Source of the DNA: Occallatibacter savannae
Lineage (GTDB): Bacteria > Acidobacteriota > Terriglobia > Terriglobales > Acidobacteriaceae
DNA length: 64,000 bases
Direction of reading: 5' to 3'
Assembly: GCF_003131205.1 (NCBI RefSeq)
Contig: NZ_QFFY01000010.1
Span: 62,001 to 126,000 of the forward strand
This document shows, in pieces, positions 45,689-54,988 of this stretch. The position numbers and the translations under genes were made by a program. Within the stretch, counting starts at the first letter, position 1, and the number at the start of each line of letters is the position of its first letter. The notes under the pieces were generated by a model. It was not told the DNA's origin, searched no databases, and saw nothing but the letters and a program-made list of their open reading frames with translations.

Positions 45689-46775
45689 TCGGCAGCGGAT
45701 TCCTCTCCGTCGCATTCCTCTGGTGCCAGTACGGATACGCCGGCTGCACCGCGCTCCCGGCATCCAGCTTCGCCACCTGCTCCGCCGTCAGACTCCAGCC
45801 CACCGCTCCTAAGTTCTGCTTCAACTGCTCCTCATTACGCGCCCCGAGAATGATGGTCGAAACCGTCGGTCTCTGCACCAGCCAGTTCAGCGCGATCTGC
45901 GGAATTGTCTTGCCCGTCTCCTCCGCCACATCATCCAGTGCATCGACCACCTTGTACAGATACTCATCCGGCACCTGCGGCCCCGGGTCCGAAGCCTTGT
46001 GCAACCGGCTCACCTCAGGCAGCGGCTTGCCTCGCCGGATCTTCCCGGTCAGCCGCCCCCAGCCCAGCGGACTCCACACCAGCGCCCCAATCTTCTCCTG
46101 CTGCGCCAGCGGCATCAGCTCCCATTCGTAGTCGCGCCCTACCAGCGAGTAGTAAACCTGATGCCCCACAAACCTCGGCCACCCATGTCGATCCGCCACA
46201 TCCAGCGACTTCATCAGGTGCCATCCCGAGAAGTTCGACGCAGCCGTATACCGCACCTTGCCCTCGCGCACAAACGACTGCAGCGTGTCCTGCACCTCTT
46301 CGATCGGCGTCAAGGCGTCGAACGCATGCATGTGGTAGATGTCGATATAGTCTGTCTGCAGCCGTTTCAGGCTTGCCTCGATCGCCCGCCGCATCCGCCA
46401 CCGCGATGTCCCCGCGTCGTTCGGCCCGTCCCCGATCCGAAAGTACGTCTTCGTCGAGATCAGAACCTGCTCGCGACGCCCTTTGAGCGCCGCGCCCAGA
46501 ATCTCTTCCGATCGTCCGTCCGAATACCCATCGGCAGTGTCGAAAAGGTTGACGCCTGCCCTAAGGCACAGGTCGATCAGCTGCTTTGCTTCGGCAACAT
46601 CCGTGCTGCCCCATGCCTTGAAAAACTCATTGCCGCCGCCAAACGTAGCAGCGCCAAAACTCAATACCGGAACTTTGAGGCCTGAGCCCCCCAGAAGTCT
46701 GTATTCCCATGCGCCTTGGATTGGAGAGAGTTGGTTAGAGATGCATTTGTTCTCTTGCAAAGCTGAAGTCTTCAC
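45684..46775 (-). CDS. Aldo/keto reductase
   Basis: 363-aa NADPH-dependent oxidoreductase of the AKR superfamily. YRLLGGSGLKVPVLSFGAAT starts the barrel, NLFDTADGYSDGRSEEILG holds the catalytic Asp and Tyr, and ISTKTYF the Lys. The NADPH site is in PTVSTIILGARNEEQL. It resembles the YajO/TAS-like group. The GTG start at 46775 gives about 24 extra residues before the usual beginning, so a later start (TTG 46760) is possible. Substrate unknown. Confidence 0.92.
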   Translation of the reverse strand: MKTSALQENKCISNQLSPIQGAWEYRLLGGSGLKVPVLSFGAATFGGGNEFFKAWGSTDVAEAKQLIDLCLRAGVNLFDTADGYSDGRSEEILGAALKGRREQVLISTKTYFRIGDGPNDAGTSRWRMRRAIEASLKRLQTDYIDIYHMHAFDALTPIEEVQDTLQSFVREGKVRYTAASNFSGWHLMKSLDVADRHGWPRFVGHQVYYSLVGRDYEWELMPLAQQEKIGALVWSPLGWGRLTGKIRRGKPLPEVSRLHKASDPGPQVPDEYLYKVVDALDDVAEETGKTIPQIALNWLVQRPTVSTIILGARNEEQLKQNLGAVGWSLTAEQVAKLDAGSAVQPAYPYWHQRNATERNPLPI

Positions 46776-46802
46776 ACCTGTGAAACCTCCCTTGCCCGAA
46801 AA

Positions 46803-47660
46803 TCAGCGATCCATCGTCTGAGCCGCAGTTTTCTTGCGGAACAGCCTCTGGTTGATGTCCGGCCAGAATTCTTTCGCGACAAACGACGCCGCATCGATCC
46901 CGATATCAACAGCCCACTCCGTAGCTACATTGCCAAAGCTGCGCTCCCGGCTCGGATAGTACAAGCTTGAGATTCCGGATGACGCCCCCGAGCCCACCAC
47001 TTCGCCAAAATTAAACGTGTCGTGCCCCGCATCGGATCGCGTTATTACCGTCCGGCTCAATGCGTACCCTGTGCGCTTCAGCAATCCGCCGCGCTCCAGC
47101 GTGTAGTACCGGTTGTCTTCATGGGTAATAGCCGGAACTATAAATTCAACCATGAAGTTCTCGCTCGTCTGGTCCAGCGCCGAATGCCACCAGTACCGGC
47201 TATACCCCTTTGCTCCGTGCCCGAACTCCGGCGTCGAATTCGCCGCCATGTTCACGCCCGCAAGCATCGACGGGATGAACACCGAAGAGTAGTCGAACGA
47301 ATCGTCCACCGCCGTCAGAAACTTCTCCTTCACCGTCATAGGCGGAAGCTTCACGTCGGTACTGACTGATCGGAAGTTCGGAATGAGCCCCAGAATCCGC
47401 TTCGTCTGGGGAGGCTGACCGCTCGGCACTGGGTTCTGCGGAATCGGTCTCTGCAGGGTGTCTGTTTTCTGAGACGAATCTTTCTGCTGCTCCTGTGCGC
47501 TTCCAACCTGGGCCTGATCCGCGTTCATTCCATCTGCCGCGACGAGCGGGGAATCCGGCAACGATACATTCTGCGCCGTGAGCCTGCTCTGGCCCGACGC
47601 CGCCAGAGCGCAGCAAACACCGAGTGCAGCAACATAGAAAAGGGGAAGGGACCTACGCAA
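46803..47660 (-). CDS. Secreted protein of unknown function
   Basis: 285-aa protein starting at TTG with a strong AGGAG six bases upstream. The signal peptide (LPLFYVAALGVCCALAASGQ) is followed by a Gln/Ser/Pro-rich linker (to about residue 85) and a conserved-looking domain with KFLTAVDDSFDYSSVFIPSM, FMVEFIVPAITHEDNRYYTL and FGEVVGSGASSGISSLYYPS. Alternating hydrophobic/aromatic segments suggest a membrane-associated or outer-membrane protein. I do not recognise the family. It is upstream of the aldo/keto reductase with a gap of 27 bases, possibly one operon. Confidence 0.75.
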   Translation of the reverse strand: MRRSLPLFYVAALGVCCALAASGQSRLTAQNVSLPDSPLVAADGMNADQAQVGSAQEQQKDSSQKTDTLQRPIPQNPVPSGQPPQTKRILGLIPNFRSVSTDVKLPPMTVKEKFLTAVDDSFDYSSVFIPSMLAGVNMAANSTPEFGHGAKGYSRYWWHSALDQTSENFMVEFIVPAITHEDNRYYTLERGGLLKRTGYALSRTVITRSDAGHDTFNFGEVVGSGASSGISSLYYPSRERSFGNVATEWAVDIGIDAASFVAKEFWPDINQRLFRKKTAAQTMDR

Positions 47661-47780
47661 TTCGAGCTCCTGAGAGGGGAAGACCTCTTCGGCTAGAGTA
47701 CCCTGCTTTGCTATTCGACTCCGAAACCAGCATCTGGTTGCAGACTCTCTCCGCTCGCACCCATTTAAACTGAAGAAGAT

Positions 47781-49073
47781 ATGGCCACACTGAAAGCCGT
47801 GCGCGGCACCCGCGACCTTCTGCCGCCCGAAACTGCGCTCTGGAACCGCATCGAGGCGACCGCGCGCGCCGTCTTCGCCCGCTACAATTTCGGCGAAATC
47901 CGCACCCCCGTCTTCGAAGATACCTCCCTCTTCTCCCGCAGCGTCGGCGAAGAAACCGACATCGTCTCCAAGGAGATGTACACCTGGGAGGACCGGTCCC
48001 GCGCTCAGTCCGAGAAATCTCAGTCCCTAACCCTCCGCCCTGAGAACACCGCCGGAGTCGTCCGCGCCTACATCGAACACAAGCTCGGCGAAACCGGCCA
48101 GCTTCAGAAGCTCTACTACATAGGCCCACAGTTCCGCCGCGAACGCCCGCAAAAAGGTCGCTACCGCCAGTTCTCGCAAATCGGCGCCGAAGTCATCGGA
48201 CCTCCTTCCGCCGGCAGCGAAAGCCCACTCCGCGACGCCGAGGTCCTCGAAATGCTCGCCACCCTCCTCGACGAGCTCGGAATCACCGGCTGGACCCTCG
48301 AGCTGAACTCCGTCGGCTCCGCGGCAGACCGCGCCCGCTACAACGAGACCCTCCGCCAGGCCCTCATTCCCGTCGCGCCGACGATGTGCGAAGACTGCCA
48401 GCGCCGCGCCGTCACCAATCCCCTCCGCGTCCTCGACTGCAAAGTCCCTGAAGACCAGCCCATCATCGACACCCTGCCCAAAATCGCCGACTCGCTCGAC
48501 GACGCCTCCAGAGCCCATTTCGCAGCCGTCACCGCCGCGCTCGACACCGCCGGTGTCCCCTACACGCGCAATCACCGCCTCGTCCGCGGTCTCGACTACT
48601 ACACCCGCACCACCTTCGAGTTCACCCATGGCGGCCTCGGCGCCCAGAACGCACTCCTCGGCGGAGGGCGCTACGATGGCCTCAGCGAAGCCATCGGCGG
48701 ACCCAAAGCCCCCGGCATTGGCTTCGCCATGGGCGAAGATCGTTTGGTCCTGACACTCCAGGCCCTCGAAGCAGCCAAACCGGAGAAAGGGGACGCATAC
48801 ATCGCCCCCCTCGGAGAGTCCGTCAACCCGGCAGCCCTCGCCCTCGCCCGTGAACTCCGCCGCGCCGGCCTCACCGTCGAGCTGGGCGACGGCTCCTTCC
48901 GCCTCAAGAAATCCTTCGACGCTGCCGACAAGACCGCCCGGCGCATCGTCATCATGGGAGAGGACGAACTCGCATCCGGTATCCTAACCGTGAAGGACTT
49001 CTCAACCGGAACCCAGACCAAGGTTTCGCGCGCGGAACTGTCATCGGCCCTGAAAGCACCCAGCGGTCGATGA
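47781..49073 (+). CDS. hisS: Histidyl-tRNA synthetase
   Basis: 430-aa class II synthetase. Motif 1 region TRDLLPPETALWNRIEATAR, the motif 2 region FRRERPQKGRYRQFSQIGAE, and the HisRS-specific LVRGLDYYTRTTFEF with GGGRYDGL are present. The C-terminal anticodon domain begins near DAYIAPLGESVNP. It is near aspS on the same strand, separated by a repeat-bearing spacer of 288 bases. Confidence 0.97.
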   Translation: MATLKAVRGTRDLLPPETALWNRIEATARAVFARYNFGEIRTPVFEDTSLFSRSVGEETDIVSKEMYTWEDRSRAQSEKSQSLTLRPENTAGVVRAYIEHKLGETGQLQKLYYIGPQFRRERPQKGRYRQFSQIGAEVIGPPSAGSESPLRDAEVLEMLATLLDELGITGWTLELNSVGSAADRARYNETLRQALIPVAPTMCEDCQRRAVTNPLRVLDCKVPEDQPIIDTLPKIADSLDDASRAHFAAVTAALDTAGVPYTRNHRLVRGLDYYTRTTFEFTHGGLGAQNALLGGGRYDGLSEAIGGPKAPGIGFAMGEDRLVLTLQALEAAKPEKGDAYIAPLGESVNPAALALARELRRAGLTVELGDGSFRLKKSFDAADKTARRIVIMGEDELASGILTVKDFSTGTQTKVSRAELSSALKAPSGR

Positions 49074-49118
49074 TCAGGCGTCAACTGGTTTTTCCTCCGG
49101 GGCTGGAAGCTGTTTCAT

Positions 49119-49160
49119 AACCATTGTTTTGAAAGGGCACGGCTTTAGCTGTGCCGCAAC
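49119..49160. repeat. Direct repeat unit 1 with palindrome
   Basis: 42-base unit starting AACCATTGTTTTGAAAGGGC; contains GGCACGGCT-TT-AGCTGTGCC (one G-T wobble). Followed four bases later by a second copy. Confidence 0.75.
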
Positions 49161-49164
49161 CGAC

Positions 49165-49206
49165 AACCATCGTCTTGAAAGGGCACGGCTTCAGCCGTGC
49201 CGCAAC
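49165..49206. repeat. Direct repeat unit 2 with palindrome
   Basis: 42-base unit starting AACCATCGTCTTGAAAGGGC; palindrome GGCACGGCT-TC-AGCCGTGCC is perfect and identical to that at 33862-33881. CTTTAGCCCCTG follows at 49229-49240, as near the degenerate tract at 44711. Confidence 0.78.
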
Positions 49207-49361
49207 GACGCAGCTGAAAACCGGCGCGCTTTAGCCCCTGAGGGATTGGTTTCGGAGCCTCTGCAAGGTTAGGGAACAGCTTCGAGTGCCCTAAACACAT
49301 TTTGATCAGTCCTGAGACGCGATCGACATCGTGTCCTCAGAGACCACGAAGGATTGACGTT

Positions 49362-51236
49362 GTGCTCGACTTTCTAGGCAATCTTGAACGCACCCACATG
49401 TGCGGCGAACTCCGTGCCGCCAACGCAGGCCAACACGTCGTCCTCATGGGCTGGGTCAACCGCCGCCGCGACCACGGCAATCTCATCTTCCTCGATCTCC
49501 GCGACCGCAGCGGCATCGCCCAGGTCGTACTCGACAAGGAACTCACCCCCGAAGGCCATCTCAAAGGCGAACAGGTCCGGCCCGAGTACGTTGTCGCAGC
49601 AGTCGGCAAGGTCCGCCTGCGCGGCAAAGACGCCATCAATCCCAAGATGCCCACCGGCGAAATCGAGATCGAGGCCACCGAACTCCGCGTCCTCAACGAC
49701 ACCAAGCTCGCTCCGTTCTCGCCCGCCGAAGACGCCATCGCCAACGAAGAGGTTCGCCTCAAGTACCGCTACATCGACCTGCGCCGCGCCGAGATGCAGC
49801 GCAACTTCTGGCTGCGCCACGAAATCACCCGCTCCATCCGCGAAAGCCTCAGTAACCAGGGCTTCCTCGAGATCGAGACCCCCATCCTCTGCAAGTCCAC
49901 CCCCGAGGGCGCCCGCGACTTCCTCGTACCCAGCCGCATCCATGCAGGCGAGTTCTACGCGCTTCCGCAGTCCCCGCAGATATTCAAACAGATCCTTATG
50001 ATCTCCGGCTTTGACCGCTACTTCCAGGTAGCCCGCTGCTTCCGCGACGAAGATCAGCGCGCCGATCGCCAGCTCGAGTTCACGCAGATCGATCTCGAAA
50101 TGAGCTATCCGCGTCGCGACCACGTCTTCGGCGTCGTTGAGAAGTTCTGCGCCGCCGCATGGGCCGCCGCCGGCATCACTCTGCCCACGCCCTTCCCGCG
50201 CATCACCTACGACGAAGCCATCCGCCAGTACGGCTCCGACAAGCCCGATCTCCGTTTGCCCGGTCTCACCGACGTGCGCTCCGCCTTCCCCGATGGCTCC
50301 CTCGATACGCTCCAGATCGATCCCGCCCTGCCCATCGTCGCCTTCCGCATTCCCGCCGTCGGCGAACTGAGCCGCAAGGAACGCGAGGACAATCACCCTC
50401 TCTTCGACCAGAAGAAGGGTGCCAAGTTCATCGATGACTTCAAGCGCCTCGCCAAGTCATTTCCCGACACCGTCACCAAGATCCGCGAGCTAAGCGGCGC
50501 CGCAGAAGGCGACTACCTCATCGTCGTTGCCGGCGATCCCGCGCACCACATCAAGGCCAGTGACACCAAGTTTGAAGGCCGCCTCAGCGAGCGAGAGATC
50601 AATGTCTACATGGCTGCAGGAAACTTCCGCAGCGAACTAGCGAAGAAGTACGCCGACCGCCACAAAGCCTTCCAGCTCACCGACGAACTCGTCCAGACCG
50701 CGGACCCGCGCAGCGGCAACAAGCTCGACGGTTCGAATGCGTTCCACCCCATCTGGATCGTCGACTTTCCGATGTTCGAGTACGATCTCGCCAGCGGCAA
50801 GTGGGTCCCCGCACACCACCCCTTCACCGCGCCCTACGAAGCCGACATGGCGAATCTCACCACCGATCCCGCCTCGGTTCGCGCCGACTGCTACGACCTC
50901 GCGATGAACGGCCTCGAGCTCGGCTCCGGCTCCATCCGAATCCATCGCAAAGATGTCCAGCAGCAGATCTTCGCGTCTCTCGGAATTTCAGAAGACGAAG
51001 CAAAGCAGCGCTTCGGCTTCTTCCTCGACGCGCTCGAGTACGGCACGCCTCCGCACGGCGGCATCGCCCTCGGCCTCGACCGCATCGTCATGCTCCTCGC
51101 CGGCGCGTCCAGCCTTCGCGAGGTCATCACCTTCCCGAAGACCGCCAAAGCAATCGACCTCATGGCCGACGCCCCCACCACCGTCAGCGATCAACAACTC
51201 CGCGAACTGCACCTCAAAATCACGCAGCGAAGCTAG
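49362..51236 (+). CDS. aspS: Aspartyl-tRNA synthetase
   Basis: 624-aa class IIb synthetase. An N-terminal OB-fold (MCGELRAANAGQHVVLMGWV with NRRRDHGNLIFLDLRDRSG) is followed by motif 2 (FRDEDQRADRQLEFTQIDLE), a GAD insertion domain (about 290-420) and motif 3 (GGIALGLDRIVMLLAG). The frame opens at 49302, but the GTG at 49362 has GAAGGA eight bases upstream and fits family length. Bacterial-type enzyme; whether it is non-discriminating (making Asp-tRNA-Asn for GatCAB) cannot be settled here. Confidence 0.95.
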   Translation: MLDFLGNLERTHMCGELRAANAGQHVVLMGWVNRRRDHGNLIFLDLRDRSGIAQVVLDKELTPEGHLKGEQVRPEYVVAAVGKVRLRGKDAINPKMPTGEIEIEATELRVLNDTKLAPFSPAEDAIANEEVRLKYRYIDLRRAEMQRNFWLRHEITRSIRESLSNQGFLEIETPILCKSTPEGARDFLVPSRIHAGEFYALPQSPQIFKQILMISGFDRYFQVARCFRDEDQRADRQLEFTQIDLEMSYPRRDHVFGVVEKFCAAAWAAAGITLPTPFPRITYDEAIRQYGSDKPDLRLPGLTDVRSAFPDGSLDTLQIDPALPIVAFRIPAVGELSRKEREDNHPLFDQKKGAKFIDDFKRLAKSFPDTVTKIRELSGAAEGDYLIVVAGDPAHHIKASDTKFEGRLSEREINVYMAAGNFRSELAKKYADRHKAFQLTDELVQTADPRSGNKLDGSNAFHPIWIVDFPMFEYDLASGKWVPAHHPFTAPYEADMANLTTDPASVRADCYDLAMNGLELGSGSIRIHRKDVQQQIFASLGISEDEAKQRFGFFLDALEYGTPPHGGIALGLDRIVMLLAGASSLREVITFPKTAKAIDLMADAPTTVSDQQLRELHLKITQRS

Positions 51237-51266
51237 TGTCCTGTCAGCTCCTGGTCAGGTCGTCGC

Positions 51267-51337
51267 TGTCATTCTGAGCGCACGGGGCCCCCTAACGCTT
51301 TTCAGTTTGGGGCGGTAAGCGAAGATCTGCTTTTGTC
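51267..51337. repeat. Dispersed repeat with internal hairpin, copy B
   Basis: Flanks match copy A (40228-40301): TGTCATTCTGAGCGCACG at the start and AAGCGAAGATCTGCTTTTG at the end. The hairpin arms are CCCCTAAC (51289-51296) and GTTTGGGG (51305-51312), different from copy A in two paired positions but still pairing, with one T-T mismatch. Confidence 0.75.
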
Positions 51338-51445
51338 ACTTCCGGTACGTTCGTTCTGGTGCCTTCTGTCGTGCAAAGGAGATGCGAGAAGATCGCAGCC
51401 GGCGATCAGATCCAACCTGGAAATGTCCTTCCGAGCCGTGCCTTT

Positions 51446-51474
51446 GTCCCTAGTCCCTCGAGTCCCTAGTCCCT
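51446..51474. repeat. Short tandem repeat of GTCCCTA units
   Basis: GTCCCT cores at 51446, 51453, 51462 and 51469; same unit as at 41290-41323. It lies just beyond the 3' end of the minus-strand GH57-type gene. Confidence 0.75.
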
Positions 51475-51481
51475 GCCTCTT

Positions 51482-54034
51482 TCAATCTCCCGTCACTTCC
51501 GCCAACTGATCCGGAGCCATCATCGCCGTTGTCTCAATCGACAAGCACTTACCCAGCTCATTGAATTCTTTGTCCCACTGCGGCCGGTCTTCCGCCGCCT
51601 GCGATGTAAGCGCATAGCTCGACGTCCGCAGAATCTCGTACCAGATGTTCTGCGCCTGCCACAGATTCAACTCGAACGGCAGTTCCGTAATGGTACGCGC
51701 AAGCGCAAGCGCGCGATCCAGCATCTCCAGCGACCCCGCCGACATCTGCAACTCAACCATTGCACGTTTCATGCGCTGGTCCGCGATATACGACAGTGTC
51801 GTCGTATCCAGCTTCACCTTGTCCGACTTCGCCAGCTGCAAAAACGACCGCAGCATTGCTTGGTCAACCGGCTCGCCCTCCAGCGCGCGCCTCAGCCCGG
51901 CATTGATCGCAAACTCCGCCGCCAGTGTAAGCGCCGGAGGCTTCGGCAGCCCCGCCTGCGAAAGGAAATGCAGCAGGCTCGCATGATCTTCGTAGATATT
52001 GGTCAGCGAGCTCTCGATATCCCACAGCGTCGAATTCAAAATCAACTGCACGATCCGCCGCTGCTCGTCGCTGAAAAGGGAAGTCAGCGAATAGTCCACG
52101 TGCCCGTAGTAGCGATCGATCAGCCGGATCACATCTGGAAAATCAGCCCGCACCACCTGCTCCGATGCCTGCTGAACAAATGCCTCAAACTGCGCGGCGT
52201 CCTCATCGACATAAGGCTTCACCGCCGCCGTAATGTTCTGATCCCCAAAGTGCAGCACCGCAAAACTGAAGCTCTGCGCTTTCCCGGTGATCACGCTCGA
52301 AATGTGCGCCCGCCCCAAAGCCAGTCTCCCGCGCCCCGACGTAAACACCTCGTACGAAATCCGCCGCACGCGATAGCAGAACAGCTCCGTCTCCTCCGCA
52401 AAGGATGAGAAAATGCTGCTGATCGCGTAGTGCGCTGCCACCTGCTCCAGCCCGAGTTGCAGCGGCAGCACCTTTTCCTTGTAGATACGCGCTCCATCGC
52501 CCGCGCACGCCACATTAGACTTCGCTTCCGCCAGCGTCGCCAGAAACTGCGGCTCCAGATCTGCCGCTTGCTCTCCAAACAACTCGCGCGCCAGCTGCAG
52601 CGCCCGCGCAGCATACGCGATCACCTGCACCGTTTCGATTCCCGAAATATCGTCGAAGAACCAACCGCAGCTCGTGTACATCAGTTGCGCATGCCGCTGC
52701 ATCTCCATCAGCTGCATCGCCCGCACGCGCTCGGTCGCATTCAGCGGGTGTTTCTGATGCGCAGCAAGAAATCGTTCCGCAGCCTCATCGCTGCGGTCCA
52801 GAATCACTTCGATGTAAGCGTCCCGCGCCGCCCACACATCCCTGAACAGCTTCGGACCCTCTTCCTCGGTCAGCTCAGCGATCGAATCCCGCAGATCGTC
52901 CAACGCCTTCCGCAGCGGAGCACGCCACTTCTGGTTGAACCCCGGCTTGCCGCCATTACACCCGCAATCCGACCGCCACCGTTCAACTCCATGCGCGCAG
53001 CTCCATGAAGTATCCTCAACAACCTCGCACTCCCACTCCGGCGGGAACTGCTCAAGATAGCTCGCGTAATTCGTCAGCTTGACCGACTTGTCCTGCTCCA
53101 GCAGCTTCACCGCATATGCAAGCGCCATCTCGCCGTGCCGGTGATGATGCCCGTACGACTCGCCATCCGTCGCCACGCTCTCAAGCTGCGGCTGCGCACT
53201 GTCTTTGAATCCAGCCTTGAGCCGCGCCGCAAAAGTCTCCCCCGAATTCAGCAATCCTTCAAACGCAATCGCCCGCGACGTCGGCCCGTCATAAAAGAAC
53301 ACCGCAATCGAAACACCCGACTCGAACCGCATCACGTAGGGACGACTCGTATCGACTGAATTCGCGAGCGGCGTTGTCCATACTGGATCCGTATCCGTCG
53401 CATCCTGCTTCAACGGCCTCACTCTCTTGCACTGGCTCGGCGCAAGAATCGTGAACTTGATTCCATGCTGCGCCAGCAGCTCCAGCGTTTCCGAGTCAAC
53501 TGCCGTCTCTGAAAGCCACATGCCCTCCGGCGCTGATCCGTAGTGGCTCTCGTAATCGGCAATGCCCCAGCGGATCTGCGTGACCTTGTCGCGCTGATTC
53601 GCCAGCGGCATAATGACGTGGTTGTACACCTGTGCGATCGCCGAGCTATGCCCGCCATTCAAACGCCGGCTGCGCCGCTCGCCATCTAGAATCATCCGGT
53701 ACGTCCGCGGCGCGTTCTCCTTCAACCAGCTCATCAGCGTCGGGCCGAAGTTGAAGCTCATTCGCGAATAGTTGTTCACAATCCGAATGATCTGATTCTT
53801 GTTGTTCACCGTGCGCGCTGCGCCATTGGTCGCATAGCTCTCCGCGCACACGCGCTCGTTCCAGTCGTGGTAAGGCGCCGCCGAGTCCTGCGTCTCCACC
53901 GTCTCGAGCCACGGGTTCTCGCGCGGAGGCTGATAAAAGTGCCCGTGAATGCAGATGTATCGCTTCGTTCCTGCCATGTCTTCCGGAGTCAAATCGAGAT
54001 GATCGTCTTCTTCATTGTAGGCTCCCGCATGCAT
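51482..54034 (-). CDS. Glycoside hydrolase family 57-like protein with DUF3536
   Basis: 850-aa protein. The N-terminal 330 residues are GH57-like: RYICIHGHFYQPPRENPWLE, then a (beta/alpha)7-type region with MWLSETAVDSETLELLAQHG and DGESYGHHHRHGEMALAYAV; the Glu and Asp in these blocks are candidate catalytic residues. The remaining 500 residues are the helical DUF3536 region, with CNGGKPGFNQKWRAPLRKAL at its start. GH57 enzymes act on alpha-glucans, so a link to the phosphorylase at 9607 is plausible though the genes are distant. No signal peptide, so cytoplasmic. The first 20 residues may not be translated; a second Met is at residue 20 (MAGTKRYI). Confidence 0.82.
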   Translation of the reverse strand: MHAGAYNEEDDHLDLTPEDMAGTKRYICIHGHFYQPPRENPWLETVETQDSAAPYHDWNERVCAESYATNGAARTVNNKNQIIRIVNNYSRMSFNFGPTLMSWLKENAPRTYRMILDGERRSRRLNGGHSSAIAQVYNHVIMPLANQRDKVTQIRWGIADYESHYGSAPEGMWLSETAVDSETLELLAQHGIKFTILAPSQCKRVRPLKQDATDTDPVWTTPLANSVDTSRPYVMRFESGVSIAVFFYDGPTSRAIAFEGLLNSGETFAARLKAGFKDSAQPQLESVATDGESYGHHHRHGEMALAYAVKLLEQDKSVKLTNYASYLEQFPPEWECEVVEDTSWSCAHGVERWRSDCGCNGGKPGFNQKWRAPLRKALDDLRDSIAELTEEEGPKLFRDVWAARDAYIEVILDRSDEAAERFLAAHQKHPLNATERVRAMQLMEMQRHAQLMYTSCGWFFDDISGIETVQVIAYAARALQLARELFGEQAADLEPQFLATLAEAKSNVACAGDGARIYKEKVLPLQLGLEQVAAHYAISSIFSSFAEETELFCYRVRRISYEVFTSGRGRLALGRAHISSVITGKAQSFSFAVLHFGDQNITAAVKPYVDEDAAQFEAFVQQASEQVVRADFPDVIRLIDRYYGHVDYSLTSLFSDEQRRIVQLILNSTLWDIESSLTNIYEDHASLLHFLSQAGLPKPPALTLAAEFAINAGLRRALEGEPVDQAMLRSFLQLAKSDKVKLDTTTLSYIADQRMKRAMVELQMSAGSLEMLDRALALARTITELPFELNLWQAQNIWYEILRTSSYALTSQAAEDRPQWDKEFNELGKCLSIETTAMMAPDQLAEVTGD

Positions 54035-54090
54035 CGCACGGCAAAGCCCCGCACCCTATGCAATGCAGACGAACTCGATTCAGAATGCGT

Positions 54091-54801
54091 CTATTTGTCT
54101 TTTTCGACAGCCCGGCCCGCCGGCTCCGTCCCCTTCGCCAGATCGCATGCCCGCCACAGATACCAGCTCGCCACAGATCGGAACGGCCTCCACTTCTGCG
54201 CGCGCCTGAACAGCACATCCGCCTTCGGCAGATCCGACGCTTCCAGCGGCCGATTCTTTGGCAGCCGCTGAAACGTCAGCGCAAACCCCTTCCGCACTCC
54301 GTAATCCGTAACCGGGAGCACATCCGGCCGCCCCAGCCGGAAGATCAGCAGCATCTCCACCGTCCACGGCCCAATCCCGCGCACCTCCGTCAGCCGCTCC
54401 ACAATATCCGCATCCGGCATCTTCAAGATCGCCTTGTGGCTCGGCACCGTTCCATCAATCGTCTTCGCCGCCAGATCCCGCATTGCTTTGATCTTGTTCC
54501 CAGAGACACCGGCAGCTCTCAATGGCTCATCCGGTGTATCCAGCAATTGCTTCGGAGTCGGATCTCCATGAAAGTACTCCCGAACCCGCCGATGAATTGT
54601 CGCCGCTGCCTTCCCGTGCAGTTGCTGATACAAAATCGACTCCAGCAGCGATTCAAACGGTGACGGCGCAGCATCCAGCCTCAGCCTGAACTCGCCAACC
54701 CTGTCGATCAGCGCTCCCAGCTTCGCATCGCTTGCGCGCAGATGCCGCAGCGCCTCTGTAGCATCAAAGGGCAGCTTCCTCTGCTTACCGTTGTGGATCA
54801 T
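54091..54801 (-). CDS. DNA-3-methyladenine glycosylase II-like (AlkA family)
   Basis: 236-aa HhH-GPD base-excision-repair glycosylase. The helix-hairpin-helix LTEVRGIGPWTVEML (about 137-151) is followed by the catalytic Asp D166 in DVLPVTDYGVRKG. SILYQQLHGKAAATIHRRV is the family's conserved substrate-pocket segment. It lacks the N-terminal domain of E. coli AlkA, as is common in short bacterial forms, and has no Fe-S cysteines. It removes alkylated purines from DNA. Confidence 0.9.
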   Translation of the reverse strand: MIHNGKQRKLPFDATEALRHLRASDAKLGALIDRVGEFRLRLDAAPSPFESLLESILYQQLHGKAAATIHRRVREYFHGDPTPKQLLDTPDEPLRAAGVSGNKIKAMRDLAAKTIDGTVPSHKAILKMPDADIVERLTEVRGIGPWTVEMLLIFRLGRPDVLPVTDYGVRKGFALTFQRLPKNRPLEASDLPKADVLFRRAQKWRPFRSVASWYLWRACDLAKGTEPAGRAVEKDK

Positions 54802-54988
54802 AGAGGAGCAGTTTACTTCGGCAGGCCTCGATCAGGTGCGACGAAGTCTCGCAGCGAGTTCAGTCGGTTAGCCTCCGCGCCGTTCGTCTCCTCCACGTGC
54901 TAACCTCATCCCAGATTGCCGACATCCTGTTTGAGCTCATCCTTGTCGGCAAGTCCGTAGCTATTCACGACCGGGAGCTCGCCTTTTC

